Of a stretch of DNA of 64,000 bases, positions 17,320-25,660 are shown one piece after another. A program made the translations under genes and the position numbers. Each line of letters starts with the position of its first letter. Position 1 is the first letter of the stretch. The stretch lies in contig NZ_PJRR01000012.1 in assembly GCF_002858865.1 (NCBI RefSeq), positions 271,422 through 335,421 of the forward strand. Reading direction: 5' to 3'. Under the pieces are notes generated by a model. That model worked only from the letters and a program-made list of their open reading frames with translations. It did not search any database and was not told the DNA's origin. Origin of the DNA: Caulobacter vibrioides (GTDB taxonomy: Bacteria; Pseudomonadota; Alphaproteobacteria; Caulobacterales; Caulobacteraceae).

Positions 17320-19116
17320 ATGGCGTCGTTGGGTCAGAAGGTCATGGGGGCCGCCGGCGGCGCGGCGCTTCTCTGCGCAGCCACGGCCGGCGCCGGCCTG
17401 TGGGTGGCCTGGAGCCTGGATTCCGCCCTCAGCCGCGCCGAAGCCTCGGCCAGGATCCTGCGCCTGCATATGCATGCCGACATGATGCACGACGCCTTGC
17501 GCGCCGATGTTCTGGGCGCGATCATGTCCAGCGACCCGACGCTTGGAGTCGACCTCAAGGTCGTGCGGGCGGATCTGGCCGAACACACCCAGGCCTTCCG
17601 GGACGACATCGCCCAGAGCGGCGAACTCGCCCACAATCCCAGGACCAAGGCCGCCCTCCTGGCGGTCGAGACTCCGCTCAACGCCTACATCGCCGCAGCC
17701 GAGGACATCGTCGGAACCGCCGATGTCGACCCCGCCGCCGCACACGCCAAGCTGACGGACTTTGGCCAGCAGTTCTCGACGCTTGAGGACAAGATGGAGG
17801 CCGCCTCGACCGAGATCGAGGCGGCGGCTTCGCACGACACGAACGCGGCCAAGTCGCTCGGTCTGCTGGGCCAAGCGATCATGGCGGGGCTTCTGCTGCT
17901 GGCGGTGGCCCTCGCGGCGGTGCTGATGTTCGCCGCCCGCCGGGGCCTGGTCGCGCCGCTCACCGAGATCACCCGTTGCCTGCGCCGCCTGGCCGCCGGG
18001 GATCTGGACGTCATCCTGCCGAGGAAGAAGAGCCAGGACGAGATCGGCCAGATCACCGACGCGCTGCGCAGCTTCCATGAGACCGTCGAGGCGCGCCGCA
18101 AGGAGCTCGAAGCGGCCGATGTGCGCGAGGCGCTGGAAATCGAACGGCGCGCGGCCGATCAGCGTCGCGCGGAGGCTGACGCCACGCAGAAGGCCGTCGT
18201 CGAAAGCCTGGCGCTCGCGCTGGGCCGCATGTCCCAAGGCGACCTGACCTGCCGCATCGATCGCGCCTTCCCCTCTGGCTACGAAGCCCTTCGCGTCGAT
18301 TTCAACACCGCCATCGAGAAGCTGTCGGGCGTCATCGCGGCCTCGCTCGACGCGACGCGGGCGATCCACGGCGGCACGGCCGAAATCTCCGAGGCGGCCG
18401 ATGAGCTGGCCACCCGCACCGAACGGCAGGCGGCCAGCCTGGAAGAAGCCGTGGCGGCGCTGGACGAGATCACCAGCACGGTGCGCCAGACGGCCGACGG
18501 AGCGTCGCGCGCCCGCAAGGTGGTGGAGCGCGCGCGATCCGCCGCCGACGCCTCCGGCTCGATCGTCAGCCAGGCGGTCGAAGCCATGGGCGCCATCGAG
18601 AAGTCGTCCAGCCAGATCGGCCAGATCATCGGCGTGATCGACGAGATCGCCTTCCAGACCAACCTCCTCGCCCTGAACGCTGGCGTCGAAGCCGCTCGTG
18701 CGGGCGAAGCGGGACGCGGCTTTGCGGTGGTCGCCCAGGAAGTTCGGGCCCTGGCCCAGCGCTCAGCCGACGCCGCCAAGGAGATCAAGACCCTCATCAG
18801 CACGAGCACCGCCGAGGTGGGACAGGGCGTGGAGTATGTCGGCAAGGCCGGCGAGGCCCTGCGCGCCATCGCCCACGAGGTCGACGAGATCGACGATCTC
18901 GTCACCGCCATGGCCGCGTCCACCCAGCAGCAGGCGCGGGGTCTTTCCGAGGTCAATACGACCATGAACCAGATGGATCAGGTGACACAGCGGAACGCAG
19001 CCATGGTCGAGGAGACCACCGCCGCCAGCCATACCCTGGCGCAGGAAGCCACACGACTGGCGCAGCGCATGGGCGAACTGCGGATCATGCGCGCCGGAAT
19101 GCAGGCGGCGGCCTAG
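17320..19116 (+). CDS. Methyl-accepting chemotaxis protein
   Basis: A 598-residue transmembrane chemoreceptor. It has membrane segment 1 at about 8-28, a periplasmic four-helix sensor at about 30-185, and membrane segment 2 at about 187-208 (AIMAGLLLLAVALAAVLMFA). Then come a HAMP domain (about 210-262), a coiled linker and the signalling domain. The conserved hairpin tip reads IIGVIDEIAFQTNLLALNAG, then VEAARAGEAGRGFAVVAQEV. The C-terminus (RIMRAGMQAAA) has no CheR/CheB-docking pentapeptide. A GGAGAGG ribosome-binding site precedes the ATG. No che genes are nearby. The TAG stop lies inside a dispersed hairpin repeat. Confidence 0.92.
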   Translation: MASLGQKVMGAAGGAALLCAATAGAGLWVAWSLDSALSRAEASARILRLHMHADMMHDALRADVLGAIMSSDPTLGVDLKVVRADLAEHTQAFRDDIAQSGELAHNPRTKAALLAVETPLNAYIAAAEDIVGTADVDPAAAHAKLTDFGQQFSTLEDKMEAASTEIEAAASHDTNAAKSLGLLGQAIMAGLLLLAVALAAVLMFAARRGLVAPLTEITRCLRRLAAGDLDVILPRKKSQDEIGQITDALRSFHETVEARRKELEAADVREALEIERRAADQRRAEADATQKAVVESLALALGRMSQGDLTCRIDRAFPSGYEALRVDFNTAIEKLSGVIAASLDATRAIHGGTAEISEAADELATRTERQAASLEEAVAALDEITSTVRQTADGASRARKVVERARSAADASGSIVSQAVEAMGAIEKSSSQIGQIIGVIDEIAFQTNLLALNAGVEAARAGEAGRGFAVVAQEVRALAQRSADAAKEIKTLISTSTAEVGQGVEYVGKAGEALRAIAHEVDEIDDLVTAMAASTQQQARGLSEVNTTMNQMDQVTQRNAAMVEETTAASHTLAQEATRLAQRMGELRIMRAGMQAAA

Positions 19117-19155
19117 AGCGTTTTCCGATCTGTTTGGATCGGAGAAACGCTCTAG
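19113..19155. repeat. Dispersed 'ctagagcgttttcc' hairpin, copy 1
   Basis: A near-perfect hairpin: ctagagcgtttt and ccgatc pair with gatcgg and the matching 3' arm ending at 19155, around a short TGTTTG loop. It supplies the chemoreceptor stop codon. A related hairpin follows at 19170-19217 and another lies at 39578-39628. Confidence 0.75.
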
Positions 19156-19169
19156 GCCTTTGTATTAAC

Positions 19170-19217
19170 GCATTTTCTGACGACGAACCGGATCCACTTC
19201 GTCGGAAAATGCTCTAG
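19170..19217. repeat. Dispersed hairpin, copy 2 (diverged)
   Basis: Arms gcattttctgacgacgaa and ttcgtcggaaaatgc pair except for a three-base TGA bulge, and the unit ends in gctctag like copy 1. The two tandem hairpins could act as a transcription end between the chemoreceptor gene and murJ, but neither is followed by a T-tract. Confidence 0.65.
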
Positions 19218-19307
19218 ATCACACGCCGCCGGCGGTCGAGGAACGGGCCGGTCGCGGGGTCTAGAGTGGGCCTTGACGCCCTCTCATCGAACGCCCAGAA
19301 GCCGAGC

Positions 19308-20918
19308 GTGACTGATACCGCGCCGCCCGCATCCGCCCCGAAAAAAGCCCCCGGCATGATCCGGTCCTCGGCGATCTATTCGGGCCTGACCCTGGTCAGC
19401 CGACTGATGGGCTTCGTGCGCGATCTGGTGATCTCGTACTTCCTGGGGGCCAGCGCCAATTTCGCGGCCGACGCCTTCAACACCGCCCAGATGTTCCCCA
19501 ACCTGTTCCGGCGGATCTTCGCCGAGGGGGCCTTCGCGGCGGCCTTCGTGCCGGCCTATTCCAAGACCCTGGACCGCGACGGGGCCGAGGTGGCCGACAA
19601 GCTGGCCGCCGACGCCATGGCCACCATCGCCGCCTTCACGGTGGGCCTGACCCTGATCGCCCAGGCGACCATGCCTTGGCTGATGATGGTGATCAGCCCG
19701 GGCTTCGGCTTTGGCACCGACAAGTACAAGCTGGCCGTGATCCTGACCCAGATCACCATGCCCTATCTGCCCTGCATGGCGATCGTGGCCCTGCTGTCAG
19801 GCGTGCTGAACGCCCGGGGCAAGTTCATCGTCTCGGCCGCAGCCCCGATCCTGCTGAACCTTGTGACCCTGATCGCTGTGATCCCGACCCGCAACGCCCA
19901 TGACGCGGCCGTGGCGGCCTCATGGGGCATCTTCGCAGCCGGGCTCGCCCAGGTGGCGCTGCTGGTCTGGGCGGTGCGCAAGGCCGGAGCCACCATCCGC
20001 TGGCGGCTTCCGCGCCTGACGCCGGAGATCAGGGGCCTGATTGCCCTGGCCATACCGGGCGCCATCGCCGCCAGCGCCAGCCAGATCAACATCACCATCT
20101 CGGGCGTGCTGGCCAGCCATGTGAACGGCGCGCGGACCTGGCTGGCCTATGCTGACCGCCTGTACCAACTGCCGCTGGGCCTGGTGGGCGTGGCCATCGG
20201 CGTGGCCTTGCTGCCGCGCCTGTCGCGGGCCGTGGCCGCCGAGGATCGCGCCGAGGCGCAAGGGGCCATGGACCAGGCCATCGTCTTCGCCCTGGCCCTG
20301 ACCCTGCCGGCCGCCGTGGCCCTGTTCAGCATTCCGTTCTTCCTGATCGACGGCCTGTTCACCCGGGGCGAGTTCACGGTGTTCGACGCCCGCCAGACGG
20401 CCAACGCCCTGCTGCACTACGGCTGGGGCACCCCGGCCTTCGTGCTGGCCCGCATCCTGTCGCCGGCCTTCTTCGCCCGGGGCGACACCAAGGGTCCGAT
20501 GCGGTTCGCCCTGATCTCGGTGGCGGTGAACATCGGCTTGGGCCTTGCCCTGTTCCCGGTCATGGGCGTGCCCGGCCTGGCGGCGGCGACCAGCGCCGCC
20601 TCGTGGATCAATGTGCTGCAGATGGCCCTGACCCTGCGCAAGCGCGGCGACTACGCGCCCAGCGCCGCCGCCTGGGGCAAGATCATTCGGGTGCTGGCGG
20701 CCAGCGTGGCCCTGGGCCTGATCCTGGCGGCGATCTCGCACGGGCGCGCCGCCCTAGAGGCCCCGATCCTGGCCGTGGGTATCGGCTCGGCCAAGGAGTT
20801 GGCCATCCTGGCCACCTGCGCCCTGGCGGCGGGGCTCTACCCCGTGCTGCTGCTGCTGTCAGGCGGGGTCACCCTGGCCGAGGCCAGGACCGTGCTGCGA
20901 CGGGGCGCCGGCCGCTGA
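19308..20918 (+). CDS. murJ: Lipid II flippase MurJ (MviN)
   Basis: MurJ flips lipid II across the inner membrane for peptidoglycan synthesis. It is a multi-spanning protein of the MOP superfamily with about 13-14 hydrophobic helices. Typical segments are LTLVSRLMGFVRDLVISYFL near the N-terminus, NLFRRIFAEGAFAAAFVPAY, ALLSGVLNARGKF and HYGWGTPAFVLARILSPAFF. The start is uncertain: GTG at 19308 gives 536 residues, ATG at 19356 gives 520 (closer to other MurJ proteins), and an earlier in-frame GTG at 19266 is also possible. Confidence 0.92.
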   Translation: MTDTAPPASAPKKAPGMIRSSAIYSGLTLVSRLMGFVRDLVISYFLGASANFAADAFNTAQMFPNLFRRIFAEGAFAAAFVPAYSKTLDRDGAEVADKLAADAMATIAAFTVGLTLIAQATMPWLMMVISPGFGFGTDKYKLAVILTQITMPYLPCMAIVALLSGVLNARGKFIVSAAAPILLNLVTLIAVIPTRNAHDAAVAASWGIFAAGLAQVALLVWAVRKAGATIRWRLPRLTPEIRGLIALAIPGAIAASASQINITISGVLASHVNGARTWLAYADRLYQLPLGLVGVAIGVALLPRLSRAVAAEDRAEAQGAMDQAIVFALALTLPAAVALFSIPFFLIDGLFTRGEFTVFDARQTANALLHYGWGTPAFVLARILSPAFFARGDTKGPMRFALISVAVNIGLGLALFPVMGVPGLAAATSAASWINVLQMALTLRKRGDYAPSAAAWGKIIRVLAASVALGLILAAISHGRAALEAPILAVGIGSAKELAILATCALAAGLYPVLLLLSGGVTLAEARTVLRRGAGR

Positions 20919-21085
20919 GCCGGCTTGCCCTGCGCAGCGCAGAGCGGTAACCAGCGTCCATGGCCGTGATCGGATTGTACGCGCCGCGATGGCGCGGCTC
21001 ACCCTGACCCTGATCGCCGTATCTCCGGATGCGGTTCGCGCCGCCGCGCTCGCCGTTCCAAGTTTCAAGATCCAAGGCTGAAGCC

Positions 21086-22120
21086 ATGACCGACCAAGCT
21101 CCCGTCACCTATGCGGGTCCGCCCCGCGTGCTTTCGGGCGTCCAGCCCTCGGGCGCCCTGCACCTGGGCAACTATCTGGGCGCGCTGGTGAAGTTCACCC
21201 GCCTGCAGCACGAGATCGACACCTTCATCTTCGTGGCCGACCTGCACGCCATCACCGTCTGGCAGGACCCGGCGGCCCTGGCCCAGCAGACCCGCGAGAT
21301 CGCGGCCGCCTATATCGCCTCGGGCCTGGACCCGGACAAGGCGACGATCTTCCCGCAGTCGGCCGTGCGCGAGCACGCCGAGCTCTCCTGGATCTTCAAC
21401 TGCGTCGCGCGCCTCGGCTGGCTGGACCGCATGACCCAGTTCAAGGAGAAGAGCGGCAAGCACAAGGAGCGCAGCTCGGTGGGCCTCTACACCTATCCGG
21501 TGCTGCAGGCGGCCGACATTCTGATCTACAAGGCCACCCACGTGCCGGTCGGCGAAGACCAGAAGCAGCACCTGGAACTGACCCGCGACATCGCCCAGAA
21601 GTTCAATCACGACTTCAATGCGCCCGGCTTCTTCCCCCTGCCTGATCCGTTGATCCAGGGCCCGGGCGCGCGGGTCATGTCCTTGCGCGACGGCTCGGCC
21701 AAGATGAGCAAGTCCGATCCGTCGGACTATTCGCGCATCAACCTGACCGACACCGCCGACGACATCGCCGCTAAGGTCAAGAAGGCCCGCACCGATCCGG
21801 AACCGCTTCCGGAGACGATCGAGGAACTGGCGACCCGCGCCGAGGCTGACAACCTGGTGGGCATCTTCGCGGCCCTGGCCGGCAAGACCAAGGCCGAGGT
21901 GCTGGCCGACTATGCCGGCAAGGGCTTCGGAACCTTCAAGCCGGCCCTGGCCGAGCTGGCGGTCGAGAGCCTGGCGCCGGTCGGCGAGCGGATGCGTGGC
22001 CTGCTGGGCGATCCGGCGGTGCTGGACGCCATCCTGGCCAAGGGCGCGGAAAAGGCCCGCGAAGCCGCCGCCCCGACCCTGGCCGAGGTCAAGAAGCTGG
22101 TCGGCTTCTGGGGGGCGTAG
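21086..22120 (+). CDS. trpS: Tryptophanyl-tRNA synthetase
   Basis: A class I aminoacyl-tRNA synthetase of 344 residues from the ATG at 21086 (the open frame begins 19 codons earlier). The HIGH-type motif is [10 protein letters not shown] (His26) and the KMSKS motif is [10 protein letters not shown]. Other family segments are [16 protein letters not shown] and [19 protein letters not shown]. It is followed by a terminator embedded in a repeat. Confidence 0.96.
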   Translation: MTDQAPVTYAGPPRVLSGVQPSGALHLGNYLGALVKFTRLQHEIDTFIFVADLHAITVWQDPAALAQQTREIAAAYIASGLDPDKATIFPQSAVREHAELSWIFNCVARLGWLDRMTQFKEKSGKHKERSSVGLYTYPVLQAADILIYKATHVPVGEDQKQHLELTRDIAQKFNHDFNAPGFFPLPDPLIQGPGARVMSLRDGSAKMSKSDPSDYSRINLTDTADDIAAKVKKARTDPEPLPETIEELATRAEADNLVGIFAALAGKTKAEVLADYAGKGFGTFKPALAELAVESLAPVGERMRGLLGDPAVLDAILAKGAEKAREAAAPTLAEVKKLVGFWGA

Positions 22121-22132
22121 GTTGAGAGATTT

Positions 22133-22290
22133 CCTTCTCCCCTTGCGGGAGAAGGTGGCCCGAAGGGCCGGATGAGGGGTCGTACAAACGAAAAACCACC
22201 GCGACGGCGGCAAGCCAGTCGCGGTGGCTTCTTTCTTCAACCCCTCACCCGCCTGCTGCGCGGGCCACCCTCTCCCGCAAGGGGAGAGGG
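22133..22290. repeat. Inverted pair of 'cttctcccgcaaggggagaag' elements
   Basis: The left unit (22133-22180) reads ccttctccccttgcgggaga and continues to gatgagggg. The right unit (about 22238-22290) is roughly its inverse: cccctcaccc, then tctcccgcaaggggagag. The pair lies between convergent trpS and the P450 gene, with a terminator at its centre. The same family occurs at 309-372 and 27218-27338. Confidence 0.75.
22190..22236. terminator. Bidirectional terminator between trpS and the P450 gene
   Basis: A 10-bp perfect stem CCACCGCGAC / GTCGCGGTGG (22196-22205 and 22218-22227) has cttctttctt after it on the plus strand and a run of A (T on the minus strand) before it. It can therefore end both convergent transcripts. 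Confidence 0.75.
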
Positions 22291-22293
22291 GGA

Positions 22294-23562
22294 TCAGATC
22301 CGCTCGGGGATCCGAACCATCATGCGCTCGTAGCCCTTCACGAAGGTCGAGTAGACCCGCTTGGGCTCTTCCAGCACCTCGATCTTGGGGAAGCGCTTGA
22401 GGATCTCTTCCCAGACGATCTTGAGCTGCATCTCGGCCAGGCGGTTGCCCACGCAGCGGTGGATGCCGAAGCCGAACGACAGGTGGCGGCGGGCGTTGGG
22501 GCGATCGACGATGAACTGGTCGGCGTTCTCGATCACCGTGTCGTCGCGGTTGCCCGAGACGTACCACATGACGACCTTGTCGCCCTTCTTGATAGTCTGC
22601 CCGGCCAGTTCGTAGTCTTCCAGCGCCGTGCGGCGCATGTGGGCCAGCGGCGTCTGCCAGCGGATGATCTCGGACACCATGTTCGGGATCAGGCTGGGAT
22701 CGGCGCGCAGCTTGGCTTCTTCCTGCGGGTTCTTGGACAGGGCGTAGAGGCCGCCGGTCAACGAGTTGCGGGTGGTGTCATTGCCGCCGACGATCAGCAG
22801 GATGACATTGCCCAGATACTCCATCGGCGGCATGTCGCGGGTGGCTTCGCCGTGGGCCAGCATCGAAATCAGGTCGTTGCCCGGCTCGGTGAGGTTCACC
22901 CGCTCGTTCCAGAGATTGGTGAAATAGGCCAGGCACTCCAGCAGCTCGGCGCGGCGGGCCTCCTCGCTCTCGATCAGGCCGCTCTCGGGCGAGGCGGTGG
23001 CGATGTCAGACCAGCGGGTCAGCTTGCGGCGTTCTTCCCAGGGGAAGTCGAACAGGGTGGCCAGCATCTGGGTGGTCAGCTCGATCGAGACCTTGTCGAC
23101 CCAGTCGAACGGCTCGTTGATCGGCAGGGTGTCGAGAATCCCGCAGACCCGCTCGCGGATGATGCCTTCCAGACGACCCAGGTTCTGCGGCGAGACGATC
23201 GGGCTGACCGTCTTGCGCTGGATGTCGTGCTTGGGCTGGTCCATGGCGATGAACATCGGCAGGACAAAGTCCTCGTCGAAGTTCCGAATGGTGATGCCGC
23301 CCAGGTGCGCGTCCGACGAGAAGACCTGGTGGGTCGTGTCCACGGTCATGATGTCGTTATAGCGGGTGACCGACCAGTACGGCCCGACCTCTTCGTCGCC
23401 CTTGGAGTAGTGGACCGGCGCTTCCTTCCGAAGGCGCTCGAAATAGGGCCACATCGCGTCGGCCTGAAACAGGGCCGGATCGGCGACGTGATAGTCCTCA
23501 AGGGGAATGGAATAGGCCCGCGCCCGCGCGTCAGCCTTAAGGTCGATCGAACCGTCGCTCAT
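22294..23562 (-). CDS. Cytochrome P450, CYP153-type alkane/fatty-acid hydroxylase
   Basis: A soluble bacterial P450 of 422 residues from the ATG at 23562, chosen for its GGGAGGATCTC ribosome-binding site. Motifs are the I-helix oxygen-activating GGNDTTRNS, the ExxR of NMVSEIIRW, and the heme loop LSFGFGIHRCVGNRLAE with axial Cys370. GGNDTTRNS and FGFGIHRC are characteristic of CYP153, which hydroxylates the terminal carbon of medium-chain alkanes and fatty acids; a CYP153 is known from Caulobacter. Ferredoxin and ferredoxin reductase partners are not adjacent. It is divergent from the Nfu gene. Confidence 0.9.
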   Translation of the reverse strand: MSDGSIDLKADARARAYSIPLEDYHVADPALFQADAMWPYFERLRKEAPVHYSKGDEEVGPYWSVTRYNDIMTVDTTHQVFSSDAHLGGITIRNFDEDFVLPMFIAMDQPKHDIQRKTVSPIVSPQNLGRLEGIIRERVCGILDTLPINEPFDWVDKVSIELTTQMLATLFDFPWEERRKLTRWSDIATASPESGLIESEEARRAELLECLAYFTNLWNERVNLTEPGNDLISMLAHGEATRDMPPMEYLGNVILLIVGGNDTTRNSLTGGLYALSKNPQEEAKLRADPSLIPNMVSEIIRWQTPLAHMRRTALEDYELAGQTIKKGDKVVMWYVSGNRDDTVIENADQFIVDRPNARRHLSFGFGIHRCVGNRLAEMQLKIVWEEILKRFPKIEVLEEPKRVYSTFVKGYERMMVRIPERI

Positions 23563-23683
23563 GAGATCCTCCCGCGGATCGGTGTTTTGCGACATCACGC
23601 CAGAAAATGACGCCTGTGTCACTTTTAAAATGCGCGCTTTCGGCGCCCTTGCGTCACGACGTCGCGAGGTCCATTTCAGGCGC

Positions 23684-24256
23684 ATGTTTATCCAGACCGA
23701 AACCACCCCCAATCCTGAGGTCCTGAAGTTCCTTCCCGGCCGTGAAGTGCTGGGGGACGGCGCGCGCGAGTTTCGCACGCCGGAGGAGGGCGACGCCTCG
23801 CCGCTGGCCAAGGCGCTGTTCGAGCTTGGCGATGTGTCGCGGGTGTTTTTCGGCCCCGACTTTCTCACGGTGACCAAGGGCGAGGACGCTCAGTGGCCGC
23901 ACCTGAAGGCGCCGATCCTAGCGGCGATCATGGATCACTTCACCAGCGGTCGCCCGCTGCTGCTGGACCAGACCGCCGAAAGCGGCGGCCATGACGAGGG
24001 CGACTATGACGAGGAGACCTCGCAGATCGTCGCCGAGATCAAGGAACTGCTGGACACCCGCATCCGCCCGGCCGTGGCCCAGGACGGCGGCGACATCGTG
24101 TTCTCGCGCTTTGAACCTCAAACGGGCGTAGTTTGGCTGCACATGCGCGGCGCCTGCTCGGGCTGCCCGTCATCGTCCGCGACCCTCAAGTCCGGCGTCG
24201 AGAACATGCTCAAGCACTACGTGCCCGAAGTGACGCGGGTCGAGCAGACGCTCTGA
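23684..24256 (+). CDS. Nfu-type iron-sulfur cluster scaffold protein
   Basis: From the ATG at 23684 the protein has 190 residues. Residues 1-90 are the Nfu N-terminal domain (FIQTETTPNPEVLKFLPGR). Residues 115-185 are the NifU C-terminal domain with the cluster-binding CxxC in MRGACSGCPSSSATLK. Nfu proteins carry Fe-S clusters to target enzymes. It is divergent from the P450 gene and upstream of a RutE-like reductase; no link beyond position is evident. Confidence 0.93.
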   Translation: MFIQTETTPNPEVLKFLPGREVLGDGAREFRTPEEGDASPLAKALFELGDVSRVFFGPDFLTVTKGEDAQWPHLKAPILAAIMDHFTSGRPLLLDQTAESGGHDEGDYDEETSQIVAEIKELLDTRIRPAVAQDGGDIVFSRFEPQTGVVWLHMRGACSGCPSSSATLKSGVENMLKHYVPEVTRVEQTL

Positions 24257-24293
24257 TCGTTGCTGGTTGATCCGCGTTTTCGGGTCGCTATAT

Positions 24294-24312
24294 CGTAACT
24301 TCAGCAGTTACG
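24294..24312. promoter_or_regulatory. Inverted repeat CGTAACT-N5-AGTTACG (HxlR-like operator candidate)
   Basis: Perfect 7-bp arms separated by five bases end 13 bp before the start codon of the RutE-like reductase gene. The sequence resembles GTAAC/GTTAC-type sites used by HxlR-family (redox or quinone-sensing) regulators that often control nitroreductases. No HxlR gene lies in the window. Confidence 0.5.
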
Positions 24313-24325
24313 GAAAGGACTTCCC

Positions 24326-24913
24326 ATGGCCAAGCTTGAAGACGCCACGCTCGACCAGTTGTTCACGCAGGCCCGCAGCTACAACGGCTGGAAGCCCGAG
24401 CCCCTGCCCGAAAGCGTGCTGCGCGAGCTCTATGCGCTGACCAAGTTTGGTCCAACCGCGGCCAACGGGAGCCCCGCCCGCTTTTATTTCGTGACCTCGG
24501 CGGAAGCCAAGGAACGCCTGGCCAAGCTGTCGTCCGGTTCGAACGGGCCCAAAATTCTGCAGGCGCCTTGCACGGTCATCATCGGCTATGACCTGGATTT
24601 CCCGCAAACCCTGCCCAAGCTGTTCCCGCACGCGCCGGGCGCCAAGGACTGGTTCAACGACCCCGTCGCCAAGGAGTGGGGCGCGCTGCGCAACAGCTCG
24701 CTTCAGGGCGGCTATTTCATGATCGCCGCGCGGGCGCTGGGCCTGGATGTCGGTCCGATGTCGGGCTTCGACAACGCCGCCGTCGACGCCGAGTTCTTCG
24801 CGGGCACGAACATCAAGAGCAACTTCATCGTCTCGATCGGCCACGGGACGGACGAGGGCCTGTTCCCGCGCAACCCGCGCCTGGACTTCGACGAGGCCGC
24901 CAAGATCCTGTAA
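24326..24913 (+). CDS. Nitroreductase-family reductase, RutE/malonic-semialdehyde-reductase type
   Basis: A 195-residue FMN-dependent reductase. Family features are [38 protein letters not shown] and the C-terminal [20 protein letters not shown]. This subgroup includes RutE, which reduces malonic semialdehyde to 3-hydroxypropanoate in pyrimidine breakdown. No other rut genes are present here, so the physiological substrate is open. It starts at ATG after an AAAGGA site. A near-perfect inverted repeat sits between the promoter region and the start. Confidence 0.87.
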   Translation: MAKLEDATLDQLFTQARSYNGWKPEPLPESVLRELYALTKFGPTAANGSPARFYFVTSAEAKERLAKLSSGSNGPKILQAPCTVIIGYDLDFPQTLPKLFPHAPGAKDWFNDPVAKEWGALRNSSLQGGYFMIAARALGLDVGPMSGFDNAAVDAEFFAGTNIKSNFIVSIGHGTDEGLFPRNPRLDFDEAAKIL

Positions 24914-24919
24914 AAACCG

Positions 24920-25018
24920 GTCATCTCGGCCCAGCGCCTTGGCGCGCCGAGCCGGGATCGCCGGAAGCGCCGAGCCTGTTGCGGTCCCGGCTCTTCGCTG
25001 CGCTGTGGCCGGGATGAC
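24920..25018. repeat. Imperfect inverted repeat, 'gtcat..cggc / gccgggatgac' element
   Basis: The element begins gtcatctcggc and ends gccgggatgac, its near-inverse, with internal palindromic GC-rich segments (ggcgcgccgagccgggatcg, cccggctcttcgctgcgct). It fills the gap after the RutE-like gene. The shape is that of a dispersed intergenic repeat; no second copy is in this window. Confidence 0.5.
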
Positions 25019-25026
25019 AAGGATTT

Positions 25027-25043
25027 TGTGCATGTCATGCACA
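25027..25043. promoter_or_regulatory. Perfect palindrome TGTGCATG-T-CATGCACA
   Basis: A 17-base perfect palindrome ending 17 bp before the lipoprotein start codon. It is too AT-balanced and symmetrical to be a GC-rich terminator and no T-tract follows. It looks like an operator for a dimeric repressor. The regulator is unknown. Confidence 0.5.
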
Positions 25044-25060
25044 TTGGCTAGAAGGGGGTC

Positions 25061-25657
25061 ATGACCCCCCGCCACAGCTACCTCGCCCTGCCACTGCTGC
25101 TTCTGGCCGCCTGCGGTCCCGCCAAGGCCCCGGTCACCGTGGCCATTGCGCCCTACGCGGGCGGCCCCCTGAAAATCAGCAACGACGGCGTCGGCCCGAT
25201 CACCAGCGCGGTGGCCTTCGACCTCGCCACCCTGAAGGTGCTATTCCCCAAGGCCAAGGTCGAGCAGGCCTTCCTGCAGTCAGGCGAGGGCCCGACCCTG
25301 CCGATCATCACCGTCGAACAGGACAACACACCGCTGGCCGAGATCGGCAAGCGCGACGAGGGCGACATCGCCTATGTCCGCGTCGAGGCGGGCGACGCGC
25401 GCGGCCCCGGGGACGAACAGCTCCTGGCCAAGTGGGGCGTTCTTGGCTTCACCGCCAACCAGTGTCGGGCGGGCGAAGGCCGCGAGGTCAACATGACGAT
25501 CTGCGTGCGCCTCGACGCCCCGCAGGTCGCGTATGTCTTCGGCGTTCCCGGTTGGACCAAGCCTGAGCTGCCGCCGGAGGCGACGTTAAAGGCCAGGGGT
25601 CAGCTCAACGCCTTGATCTGGCGCCCCGCCGAGGGCGCCGTCGTCGGCGCGGCCTGA
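25061..25657 (+). CDS. Putative lipoprotein (198 aa)
   Basis: The N-terminus MTPRHSYLALPLLLLAACGP is a lipoprotein signal with lipobox LLAAC (Cys18). The mature part begins with a Pro/Ala stretch, then a mixed alpha/beta domain (SVAFDLATLKVLFPKAKVEQ-like region, residues 45-75) and a Trp-Pro-containing C-terminus. I do not recognise the family. It lies three bases before tsaB and directly after an operator-like palindrome, so it may be first in a tsaB-rimI-fur transcript. Confidence 0.75.
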   Translation: MTPRHSYLALPLLLLAACGPAKAPVTVAIAPYAGGPLKISNDGVGPITSAVAFDLATLKVLFPKAKVEQAFLQSGEGPTLPIITVEQDNTPLAEIGKRDEGDIAYVRVEAGDARGPGDEQLLAKWGVLGFTANQCRAGEGREVNMTICVRLDAPQVAYVFGVPGWTKPELPPEATLKARGQLNALIWRPAEGAVVGAA

Positions 25658-25660
25658 GCC

